Assembly (NCBI GenBank): GCA_029718625.1
Contig: CM056395.1
Coordinates: 27,326,261 to 27,390,260 of the forward strand
Origin: Synaphobranchus kaupii
Lineage: Eukaryota; Chordata; Actinopteri; Anguilliformes; Synaphobranchidae
Direction: 5' to 3'
Length of the DNA: 64,000 bases
Positions 17,829 to 22,752 of the stretch are shown here, piece after piece. The stretch's first letter is position 1; each line of letters begins with the position of its first letter. Position numbers and translations under genes: made by a program. The notes under the pieces were generated by a model. The model ran no database searches. It was not told the DNA's origin and saw nothing but the letters and a program-made list of their open reading frames with translations.

Positions 17829-20398
17829 CATAAAATACAATCATACACTGAATACAACACAATCTCACAGTCTCACTCACAGACACACAAATGCACACGC
17901 ACACACAGAGCCTATATCACCTGTCACTAATCAGTAATCACACACTGTAAGGTAATAAAGGCAGGCTTACGTCCAGGGCAGAGTGTCTGTGCTGGTACTG
18001 GCCTCAGTCACAGAAAACTCCCTCTTGCGCTCGTAGAGGCCCGAGGTGTTGACGGCATGCTCGGTCACCTGCACCGGGCTGGTCCATGTGGAGGCGCTGT
18101 GGCGCTCCACCGCGGGGAGCAGGTTCTCCGAGGCTCGGAGGAGCAGCTCCCCCATCTGCCGCAGCCGCACCTGCAGGGGCCCCGACTGAGCGCCCGTCAC
18201 GCCCCCTGCTGCTTGTGGCCCCAGCATCTCCTGAAGGAGCCCCGTTTGGGAGTCTGTCAGGTCCCCGGGTGCTTGTGGCCCCAGGTTCTCTTTCAGAGGC
18301 CCCAACTGAGCGCCCGTCAGGTCCCCGGGTGCTTGTGGTCCCAGCTTCTCCTGAAGGGGCCCCGGTAGGGTGCCAGTACCCCCCTCAGCAGGAGGAGGTA
18401 GGGCCCCTGACCCAGGCTTTCTGGTTTGGGGTGTGAGAATGGCAGAGCGCAGTATGGAGTGTATGAGGGTGGAGTTGAGCTGGGGCAGGGGCATGGGGCT
18501 ATCCAGGGCCCCCATCCACAGCCTGCCCTCTCTGGGCCCCAAGGGGCTGTCCGCTGGGTCCCAGGGGCACCCATGTCCCGGCTCCCTCAGTTGGGAGCCC
18601 CTGGCCACCGCTGGGCTTCCAGCCTCCACACAGGATGAAGGGCCTTCCGAGCGTCTCTCCCGAGGGTGCCCTGAGATAACATCACAGGCCCCCGTCTGCA
18701 AGACTGTACACGTTTCACACACTTTCCGCTCAGCAGCAAGTCCCTGCACTGCAGTGTCCTGTGATTGGTCAGCAGTAAGGCTCTTCTCTGCAGTGTCCTG
18801 CGATTGGTCAGCAGTAAGGCACTTCTCTGCAGTGTCCTGTGATTGGTCGGCAGTAAGGCACTTCTCTGCAGTGTCCTGTGATTGGTCAGCAGTAAGGCAC
18901 TTCTCTGCAGTGTCCTGTGATTGGTCAGCAGTAAGGCTCTTCTCTGCAGTGTCCTGCGATTGGTCAGCAGTAAGACTCTTCACTGCAGCGTCCTGTGACT
19001 GGTCAGCAGTAAGACTCTTCTCTGCAGTGTCCTGCGATTGGTCAGCAGTAAGACTCTTCACTGCAGTGTCCTGTGACTGGTCAGCAGTAAGACCATTCTC
19101 TGCAGTGTCCTGCGATTGGTCAGCAGTAAGGCTCTTCTCTGGAGTGCTCCGTGATTGGTCAGCAGTAAGGCTCTGCACAGCTGAATCATGTTCCACAGAT
19201 GAATATGAGAACATGCCGCTCTCGTGCAGTAGATGTGAAGGGCTACCCCCCTGCATGTTCTCCAAACACTTTGAACTCCAGAGGAGAGCTTGGCCAGTAT
19301 GGTCCATGCCATACAGAGGGTCTTTACAGTCTGGAGTCTCCACCACAGGGCTTCCATTAGGGAAGGGCCCATCTCTGGAACAGGAGTCCTCTCTTTCCGG
19401 GGAGCAATACGGATGGTCTTCATGCCTGTTACTGGAATTCGGGTCTGAGGGCTGGAACAAGCTCTGATGATCACTGAGATTGTTCTGAAATGAACAGCAG
19501 CTGGAAACGTCTGCGGTGCATTCAGCCAAGAGCGGGATGGTCTGTTCTGACAGGGCAGAGACGTCAGCGATCTCAAGTTCAACCCCAGAACAGAGGAAGG
19601 ATTTGAACGTTACATCACCAGTTACGTTACCGCCGCAGTGTTCGACAGCAGAGTCCTCGGTGGCGGTTTGAGTTACGCGCCTGTTCGAGCTGTCGCTCAA
19701 ACAACCCGCCGAAGCCCATTGGGTCCGTGCGCTAACAGTGTCCGCCCATTCCCCTGCACGCGCTGTTAGCGCTGTGCCGGCAACGCGCTCCGACTGAACG
19801 CGCACTGTGCCACAGCTGGTCCTGGACTGGGGCTCCAACTCCTTATCAATCACAACAGCTACGAGGGAGTCAGGACAGCCCTTCAGAAAGGTCGAGTTGT
19901 CTTCCGCAGCGGCGACGGCCGCACCGTTCTCCGTTTCCTCGAGGGGAGCCACGCTGGCGGGCGTGCTACGGAGAGGTGAGCAGGGTGACAGCACCTTCAC
20001 CAGGACGACTTCTCCCTGCGTGGAGACAAAGGTGAAGCCATCACATGAAAATAAAACCGCGAACGCGTGCGAGTGCTTAACTTTAACGTCACTTAGTTCT
20101 TACCTTCTTTTTCAGAGCAGCTTTGGACATCGGTTTTGTGGCAGACAAGACGAGCTGCTGACCCAGTAATTCATTCTGAAGGTTTCTCAACGGCAGTCTC
20201 TCGGCTGGTCTCATCACAGGCTAAACCGATGACAGAAATAATATTATATTTATATTCTTACATTAGAACAATTGTCCTCCAAGTCTTAACACTGTGTGCA
20301 GGAAGATCCGGGTTAACTAAATGTTTAACTTAGAAAGAAATCTGCCTTACTGTGCTATCACCATTCTCAGCTTGGAAACCTCTTCTTGTAGCCATCAT
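7557..20398 (-). CDS. spag5: astrin / sperm-associated antigen 5, complete 23-coding-exon gene
   Basis: Astrin is a mitotic spindle and kinetochore protein. With its small partners it stabilises kinetochore-microtubule attachment and helps protect sister-chromatid cohesion and centrosome integrity. I reconstructed 23 coding exons by splice consensus and phase: 48+117+2045+187+117+93+135+120+93+114+94+148+145+134+169+127+84+127+133+144+75+81+72 = 4602 nt, which is 1533 residues plus TAG. All phases join without a stop. Identity rests on matches to recalled human SPAG5: the DLE-L---ILEVLSRQL segment with its TQTD motif (exon 4), LRERSLQCENLK against LRERNLECEDLK (exon 14), LGSDKSAFTRV against LGSENSAFSRV (exon 17), and C-terminal TLLSIPEVV (exon 23). 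The N-terminal half is low-complexity and carries 11 copies of a 13-residue repeat, which explains the greater length than human (about 1190). The C-terminal half (about 800-1510) is nearly continuous coiled coil. It converges on letm1 and is co-directional with fgfr3. Confidence 0.93.
7629..8029 (-). other. spag5: spag5 intron 22 with exon-edge duplications
   Basis: The intron holds a 35-nt unit, repeated twice next to the exon 22 donor (about 7956-8029). On the minus strand each copy contains ATGATTGAGACAG, a near copy of the exon 22 3' end (ATGATCGAGACTGTGAGACAG is split across the junction). The rest is unremarkable AT-rich DNA. Confidence 0.7.
8030..8110 (-). CDS. spag5: spag5 exon 22
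   Basis: Residues 1484-1510, 27 codons, phase 0 to 0. It starts KFVLEANKRKLERELHSLD and ends MIETVRQ|GTGAGA. It is an amphipathic coiled-coil helix. An earlier GT at ACT|GTGAGA could end the exon 9 nt sooner in frame, so the last three residues are a little uncertain. Confidence 0.87.
8321..8460. repeat. spag5: tandem duplications around the exon 21 donor
   Basis: The block GCGCACAAAAGCACTCACGTG is duplicated with CA-rich sequence, and GTGTCTCTTGGCCC (minus GGGCCAAGAGACAC, the last bases of exon 21) recurs at 8337-8350. There it is followed by GTGTGTGC in place of the real GTGAGTGC donor. Confidence 0.8.
8439..8513 (-). CDS. spag5: spag5 exon 21
   Basis: Residues 1459-1483, 25 codons: VDKLKKTLNDTEDSRSELLR then RAKRH, ending CAC|GTGAGT. 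It corresponds to the VDKLR segment of human astrin near the C-terminus. Phase 0 at both ends. Confidence 0.88.
8664..8807 (-). CDS. spag5: spag5 exon 20
   Basis: Residues 1411-1458, 48 codons, phase 0 to 0. It is a heptad-rich coiled coil beginning ELQREVSELQRSLQHAQLEV and ending EKVRLQTE|GTACTC. Confidence 0.88.
9297..9437. repeat. AT-rich ~45-bp repeat, about 3 copies
   Basis: The unit is built on GTGTCTGGTAGTTTATTTAG, followed by ATATT and a TTGTAGTGTA segment. The last copy runs directly into the adjoining 31-bp array. Confidence 0.8.
9438..9766. repeat. 31-bp CCAAT-containing minisatellite, 11 copies
   Basis: Eleven units carry GGGGCCAATAGGAAGA then CGCTAAAGGGAGGG. Ten keep CCAAT and the last has CCGAT. 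Spacing is 30-31 bp. The array stops about 6 nt from the exon 19 donor, inside spag5 intron 19. Confidence 0.95.
9772..9904 (-). CDS. spag5: spag5 exon 19
   Basis: Residues 1366 (split) to 1410. Coiled coil SSLQEELDSQAAGHRSQVAD continuing to EKDAVAHEQKTQ|GTGAGC. The acceptor is TTCTAG. Confidence 0.88.
10149..10275 (-). CDS. spag5: spag5 exon 18
   Basis: 127 nt, residues 1324 (split) to 1366 (split). It encodes GDENKVQELLSGLGEAVSQL then VYTADRVRDLRDGQHEALLHT, ending in a split Met/Ile codon at AT|GTAAGC. This matches the human AEMS-type segment after the non-coiled linker in position only. Confidence 0.85.
10293..10402. repeat. 25-bp minisatellite, ~5 copies (spag5 intron 17)
   Basis: The unit is AGCCACACCCACACAGGAAG then AGATT, with small variants. 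It fills most of the 146-nt intron between exons 17 and 18. Confidence 0.85.
10422..10505 (-). CDS. spag5: spag5 exon 17
   Basis: Residues 1296-1324 (both ends split): VDEGQSTALGSENSAFSRVP then TATPKKE. The LGS-NSAF-RV run matches human astrin LGSDKSAFTRV. The acceptor is doubled (CTGTAGCTGTAG), so the exon may instead start at 10499, which would drop two residues in frame. Confidence 0.87.
10595..10721 (-). CDS. spag5: spag5 exon 16
   Basis: 127 nt, residues 1254-1296. A proline-rich linker made of a doubled PPTPA unit is followed by ARSFVDSIMVAVTSEEAQTS, which parallels human FLGSILTAVADEEPES. It breaks the coiled coil. Ends ACGG|GTACGA. Confidence 0.87.
10934..11102 (-). CDS. spag5: spag5 exon 15
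   Basis: 169 nt, residues 1197 (split) to 1253: LQQDSLQEEVFSTQEKARAM then LLDMGQQLALASTDITFLHH. It parallels human QKLGLLTEQLQSLTLFLQTK in position. It ends NTQ|GTACAG. The intron before it (11103-11292) is entirely the 23-bp array. Confidence 0.88.
11113..11290. repeat. 23-bp minisatellite, ~8 copies (all of spag5 intron 14)
   Basis: The unit is CAGGTGCAACACGCCACAGC plus GTT or GCT. It spans practically the whole 190-nt intron between exons 14 and 15. The AACACGCCAC core recurs in the fgfr3 array at 52750-52880. Confidence 0.92.
11293..11426 (-). CDS. spag5: spag5 exon 14
   Basis: 134 nt, residues 1153 to 1197 (split). Coiled coil FLQMESEVVREQVLQSEVLV followed by HLQGLRERNLECEDLKQEL. LRERNLECEDLK is one of the best matches to human astrin (LRERSLQCENLK). 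Confidence 0.92.
11481..11786. mobile_element. foldback element, family 2 (internally duplicated)
   Basis: CAGGATTACTGAGTTAGCTG-GATAACTGCACTGAGTAAAACC appears left, and its reverse complement (GGGTTTTACTCAGTGCAG and onwards) right, ending GCTTTGTAAAATACCCC. The left arm is repeated about four times. A cleaner copy lies at 15511-15684. Confidence 0.8.
11997..12141 (-). CDS. spag5: spag5 exon 13
   Basis: 145 nt, residues 1104 (split) to 1152. Coiled coil LEEELGEATRRVEELGGALA then ERDHQLTQAHRRLQDLQKQL, ending INE|GTCAAC. The start phase requires the exon 12 donor at 12938. Confidence 0.9.
12142..12938 (-). other. spag5: spag5 intron 12
   Basis: This 797-nt intron starts with a 27-nt array of 5' splice-site copies (to about 12640). 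A small duplication (ACACACTGCGCTGTACTGCA, twice) sits near 12200-12245. The middle (12250-12600) shows nothing recognisable. Confidence 0.8.
12636..12965. repeat. 27-bp array of 5' splice-site copies, 12 units
   Basis: On the minus strand each unit reads ...CAG|GTAAGN then a CTCAGNGCAGA-like segment. The GT positions are 12938 (real donor of exon 12), then 12911, 12884 and so on to 12641, exactly 27 nt apart. The farthest copy reads CAG|GTGAGT. Three unit subtypes alternate, which suggests later higher-order duplication. Confidence 0.95.
12939..13086 (-). CDS. spag5: spag5 exon 12
   Basis: 148 nt, residues 1055-1104 (both split). It encodes MAVLRQRLNEVEEERVQVEV then RSTELSATLCSTQASCTFLQ. 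The acceptor is TTGTGTAG|AG and the donor CACAG|GTAAGC. The donor choice is forced by the phase of exon 13; an earlier GAG|GTGAGA would shift the frame. Both edges are copied into the flanking introns. Confidence 0.88.
13081..14122. repeat. 37-41-bp array of 3' splice-site copies, ~25 units (spag5 intron 11)
   Basis: The whole 1036-nt intron between exons 11 and 12 is tandem copies. On the minus strand each unit carries TGTTGTGTAGAGATGGCTGT or a close variant, that is, the real exon 12 acceptor plus its first ten or so coding bases, followed by an AAATGCTGTC or AAATACTGTC segment. Some copies lack CT and lose the GTAGAG. Confidence 0.95.
14123..14216 (-). CDS. spag5: spag5 exon 11
   Basis: 94 nt, residues 1024 to 1055 (split): MRDELEQTSSCLHEARQQMG then DLNLQITILTS, ending TCAG|GTAAGG. 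Coiled coil. Confidence 0.88.
14217..15191 (-). other. spag5: spag5 intron 10
   Basis: This intron contains a (TCAA)n stretch near 14281 and a large foldback element at 14382-14962. The remainder is AT-rich and unremarkable. Confidence 0.75.
14382..14962. mobile_element. foldback element with ~175-bp inverted arms
   Basis: The left arm (about 14382-14560) is repeated in inverse orientation at about 14785-14962. Shared blocks include GACGTTTTTTCTCTCTCCAT, GCACACTTTTAGCACATAAA and GCGGATTATGCCGATATATA. The spacer is about 225 nt and has no coding capacity. This is a MITE-like foldback. Confidence 0.9.
15192..15305 (-). CDS. spag5: spag5 exon 10
   Basis: 114 nt, residues 986-1023, phase 0 to 0: LCKAQVLLQRTGPVLLKLHQ then KAAAALQARNQQQQETDQ|GTCAGC. 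The donor GTCAGC is weak. Confidence 0.87.
15511..15684. mobile_element. 174-bp foldback element, family 2
   Basis: The arms are GGGGGGTATACTACGAAGCA... and its reverse complement ...CTTCGTAGTATACCCCCC, and the inversion runs about 65 nt inward (ATTACTGAGTTAGCCGGATA). It lies in spag5 intron 9 (15306-15960), whose remaining sequence shows no other feature. Confidence 0.9.
15961..16053 (-). CDS. spag5: spag5 exon 9
   Basis: 93 nt, residues 955-985: VSLSEEYVESLQAADDLLKD then AISDESRLYEE|GTGGGG. Phase 0 to 0. Confidence 0.88.
16225..16344 (-). CDS. spag5: spag5 exon 8
   Basis: 120 nt, residues 915-954: SLLVLEQLRCRHAAQVAELE then KSVGSHLELIPALSNACQEQ. It parallels the human segment HASQRISQLEQDLASMREF. 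Confidence 0.9.
16431..16565 (-). CDS. spag5: spag5 exon 7
   Basis: 135 nt, residues 870-914: MCRMRALYGRFRTALRRMEE then KMQLCSQEKRLTEQQMEEAL. Charged coiled coil. It parallels the human REEMALRGKDAAE segment in position. Confidence 0.9.
16741..16833 (-). CDS. spag5: spag5 exon 6
   Basis: 93 nt, residues 839-869: SAVAAETEQALSSVNEMGKM then ASEDQVNISEQ|GTAAGG. Phase 0 to 0. Confidence 0.88.
16922..17038 (-). CDS. spag5: spag5 exon 5
   Basis: 117 nt, residues 800-838: GTIYRELYVKAVEKIQALEL then EQDHQMRLLQELRNSRTTM|GTAGGC. This is the start of the long coiled-coil region. Confidence 0.9.
17039..17410 (-). other. spag5: spag5 intron 4 with TG and GA microsatellites
   Basis: A TG run lies at about 17287-17334 and a GA run at about 17378-17401, the latter just past the exon 4 donor. 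Nothing else is visible. Confidence 0.8.
17411..17597 (-). CDS. spag5: spag5 exon 4 (astrin signature)
   Basis: 187 nt, residues 737 (split) to 799. It encodes LTPESLAGWTRQDLEQRLIS then THIMVEALSQQL, ending in a DTLVQTDHTELSQ tail. This aligns with human LSRHDLEDNLLSSLVILEVL and its SSTQTDTSHS tail, the match that identifies the gene. Confidence 0.93.
17598..17970 (-). other. spag5: spag5 intron 3 with AC microsatellite
   Basis: A pure AC run spans about 17741-17825, flanked by imperfect copies of ACAATCATACACAC-type sequence. No exon is visible. Confidence 0.85.
17971..20015 (-). CDS. spag5: spag5 exon 3 (large, repeat-bearing)
   Basis: 2045 nt, residues 56 to 737 (split). It starts GEVVLVKVLSPCSPLRSTPA, parallel to human VKTIVLVPSPL. 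The exon is Ser/Thr/Pro-rich and predicted disordered. Residues 337-479 are 11 copies of a 13-residue repeat, and about 60 residues near the end form a second, 20-residue repeat. Near the end it carries LNSTLIHSILRSAILTPQTR, and it finishes STSTDTLPWT, like the human NTSQT run before the DLE motif. Its single long open frame would be the first piece an annotator finds. Confidence 0.92.
18180..18361 (-). repeat. spag5: 60-bp coding repeat, 3 imperfect copies
   Basis: It encodes GPLQEKLGPQAPGDLTGAQ, GPLKENLGPQAPGDLTDSQ and a GLLQEMLGPQAAGGVTGAQ copy, 20 residues apart and in frame. Confidence 0.88.
18744..19172 (-). repeat. spag5: 39-bp coding minisatellite, 11 copies (SLTADQSQDTAEK)
   Basis: Exactly 429 nt = 11 x 39, in frame with the astrin reading frame (residues 337-479). 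The consensus is SLTADQSQDTAEK. Copy 1 (SLTADQSRSTPEK) and copy 11 (ending DTAVQ) are the most diverged. Nine copies carry CCAAT on the coding strand (GACCAATCACAGGA or GACCAATCGCAGGA). Confidence 0.97.
20104..20220 (-). CDS. spag5: spag5 exon 2
   Basis: 117 nt, residues 17-55: PVMRPAERLPLRNLQNELLG then QQLVLSATKPMSKAALKKK|GTAAGA. It parallels the human N-terminus RTPLRELTLQPGALTNS. Acceptor TTTAG. Confidence 0.88.
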
Positions 20399-20414
20399 GA
20401 ATTTTAAGGGATCT
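20351..20414 (-). CDS. spag5: spag5 exon with start codon
   Basis: The acceptor TCTCGTAG ends at 20415. A 16-nt 5' UTR piece precedes ATG at 20398, and the next codon is also ATG. The coding part is 48 nt: MMATRRGFQAENGDST|GTAAGG. I chose this start because the frame joins exon 2 in phase 0 and no upstream ATG lies in the exon. Confidence 0.82.
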
Positions 20415-21556
20415 CTACGAGAAAAAAAAACAAAAAAACACTGTCAAGGACAGTCAGTTAGCTCCCTAGCTGAGTAGATCTCATGAGTTAAGATTGTTTA
20501 AAGGTTGTATCAGCGATGCTGGGCCGAAACATAAATGATCACATTCATCTGATTTTTCCTCACGATCCGCTAGCTGCCCGCCCCATAAGCAGGCCGTCAA
20601 AAAACCGCGTCTCTGTAGGCAGCCTATGCTCCGAGATCGTACACAAAAACAAATGGTACTACCAACCACTCAAAACCAAAATAAACAGTATTCCAACCAA
20701 TCACAATGATCTGCACAAACGCTAATACTCTTATCTCGCTGAAATCTTGACGGATTTACAAACGGTTTGGTTTCTTACAAACATTATTAACGTGGTTATA
20801 ATTCTGGATGCTTGAACACTATTTTTTAAAACATAACATAATTATTCACAAAACAGAGCTGGCTCTGTTTGTTTGGGATTTCGCTTCAGAAGTGACGTCA
20901 CCCAAAATCGCTGATACAACCTTTAACGTTATTAGACAACCTGTAACGTTAAGCTGACCGTGAACCAGTGGGGAGGCAAATTCCTTGGCCAAATTTTGGC
21001 GTAACCCAAGTTATGACTGCTAGTCTAGTAACTTATTAGTCAATTTAGCTTTGCTTTTATAGCTATAAGTCTAAAGACTTGAGCAGTCCAGTGAACTAAT
21101 TGCTCTGTATGCTTGGCTGTGTTTTGTGATTCTGAAGAGGGATACGTTAACATGTGCAGGCTTTACAGTGGAAAGGAGGTCAGGTTCAGGTAATGTTCAC
21201 GCTATAACGTTAATAAATAGATAAATAAATACTGTTCGCTAGACTAGCTACTTTGGTGGCTAACGTGAATTCGAATACCTAACATATTTAAATAGTGTAA
21301 CGTTACGTATCCGATTTTACAGTTTAATATATTACAAGTTCTTTAGAAAGCTAGACAACATTAGAAGGTGCAACGTTTGATCAGGCAGTTAGCTAGTGTC
21401 ATACTAGCACATCTCTCCTTCAGAATGAACTAGTAAGTTAGTACGAACTTAGCAAACTAGAAAAGTACAGCGGACTTCAGGTCATCGACATTCACATTAT
21501 GATTAATGTTTAATTGAACTTATATGAAATTTAATGGTTAGGATTACTGCGCTTAC
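20415..21556 (-). other. spag5: spag5 5' intron
   Basis: This stretch lies between the probable non-coding first exon and the ATG exon. It contains an inverted-repeat element (20497-20927); otherwise it is AT-rich with no repeats or exons that I can support. Confidence 0.55.
20497..20927. mobile_element. 431-bp inverted-repeat element with TTTAAAGGTTGTATCAGCGAT ends
   Basis: The left end TTAAAGGTTGTATCAGCGAT matches the reverse complement of the right end over about 20 nt. The inside has no transposase. The TTAA at each edge may be the target duplication. Confidence 0.8.
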
Positions 21557-21610
21557 CTTCTATTAGCTGTCCATAAGCCAACCGCTTGAAGTCGATTCAA
21601 ACGTGTGACA
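21557..21610 (-). other. spag5: probable non-coding first exon of spag5
   Basis: A strong donor AGAAG|GTAAGC lies at 21557 on the minus strand, upstream of the ATG exon, whose sequence begins with an acceptor. The transcription start is not determined; the upper limit given is a guess from the promoter motifs just beyond it. Confidence 0.4.
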
Positions 21611-21619
21611 TCTCTGATA

Positions 21620-21648
21620 TTATTGGACAGCACTGGAGTGACGTCATG
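21620..21648 (-). promoter_or_regulatory. spag5: putative spag5 core promoter: CCAAT box and CRE
   Basis: CCAAT on the minus strand at 21622-21626 and a palindromic CRE, TGACGTCA, at 21639-21646, about 65-90 nt upstream of the first-exon donor. NF-Y and CREB/ATF sites of this kind are typical of G2/M gene promoters. Inferred only. Confidence 0.4.
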
Positions 21649-22020
21649 TGCAAGGCTGTGCTTCTTCTATGGAATTTATGTTGGGGGTTTTTGTAGACGC
21701 ACATTTCTCGTGGTGCACGATCGCCCTCTAGCTAGTTGGAGTGCCGATCCGGAACGGTTGACGGTAGAGGCCCGTAGTAAGTGTTTTGTACCTCTGTGTA
21801 CAATCATGAACAAACACAGTAATACTTGAGCGTCCATTGTTTTCCTGAGAAAGAAGACCGTAAGAGAACTGGGTATAAGCCGTTAGGAGAGAGCAAAGTG
21901 CGTTGTTTAAAATAAATTAATCAAGGTACTTGTGTAGTGCACATCTTGAGGAGGGAGATGTGTTTTGCTGATGTTCCAGTATAGTTCCTAATAATAAACC
22001 CACGTTTTTCTGAACATAAT

Positions 22021-22322
22021 GGTTGCGTCCCAATATTCTTCACTCCCCACCTCCCTTCCTCCACTCCCCCACTACCACTCCTACCCAGAAGTATGCAAAA
22101 CTGTCTGAACGTTTCGAGTACAAGTATTTGCATTTACAATAGACAATGTATCTGTCATTGCGATTTGCGTCGAGACATTAATTAATATGTAACCATAATA
22201 CGTAATTAAGACGTAATCAGCGACATTAGATTGAAAAACAAAGATCTGTTTCTGGGGCACGGAGGAGAGGAGATGGTAGTAGAGGAAAGGAGGGTGCATT
22301 TTTAGAGTATTGGGACGCACCC
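22021..22322. mobile_element. ~300-bp TIR element, copy 1
   Basis: The ends are GGTTGCGTCCCAATATTC and GTATTGGGACGCACCC, inverted. The inside matches copy 2 (22467-22752) throughout, for example CTGAACGTTTCGAGTACAAG and GATTGAAAAACAAAGATCTG. No reading frame for a transposase. Confidence 0.9.
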
Positions 22323-22466
22323 AATGCTGATTAGGGCTTTGTCCGAATACGACCCCTGTTACCTGTCCCCTGTCCACTGTCCCCTTTCCACTCAGACCCC
22401 TGTCTACTATGTGTCCTGTCCAATCACTTTGCAAGCAGTGTGCGAAAGAAATCGGGGCCTTTCGGG

Positions 22467-22752
22467 GGCTGCGTCCCAATATGCTTCACTCCCTTCTTCC
22501 ACTCCTCTCCTACCCGGAAATATGCAAAACTGCCTGAACGTTTCGAGTACAAGTATTTGCATGTACAGTATACAATGTACCTGACGTTGCGGTTTGCATC
22601 GAGACATGAATTAATATGTAACCATTAATACGTAATTAAGATGTAATCAGCGACATTAGATTGAAAAACAAAGATCTGTTTCCGGGGCACGGAGGAGAGG
22701 AGGTGGTAGTGGAGGAAAGGAGGGTGCGTTTTTTGACTATTGGGACGCACCC
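22467..22752. mobile_element. ~285-bp TIR element, copy 2
   Basis: Same orientation as copy 1 and separated from it by about 145 nt, with ends GGCTGCGTCCCAATATGC and CTATTGGGACGCACCC. A fragment of the same family is at 6680. Confidence 0.9.

Noticed and set aside
18370..19467. 365-residue plus-strand frame with SAVSCDWSAVRLF repeats
   Set aside because: Antisense shadow of the spag5 coding minisatellite.
7557..20398. Minus-strand coiled-coil gene as TACC3
   Set aside because: TACC3 was expected from human gene order, and the protein is also coiled coil with Ser-rich N-terminal repeats. But no TACC-domain sequence is seen, while exons 4, 14, 17 and 23 match SPAG5.
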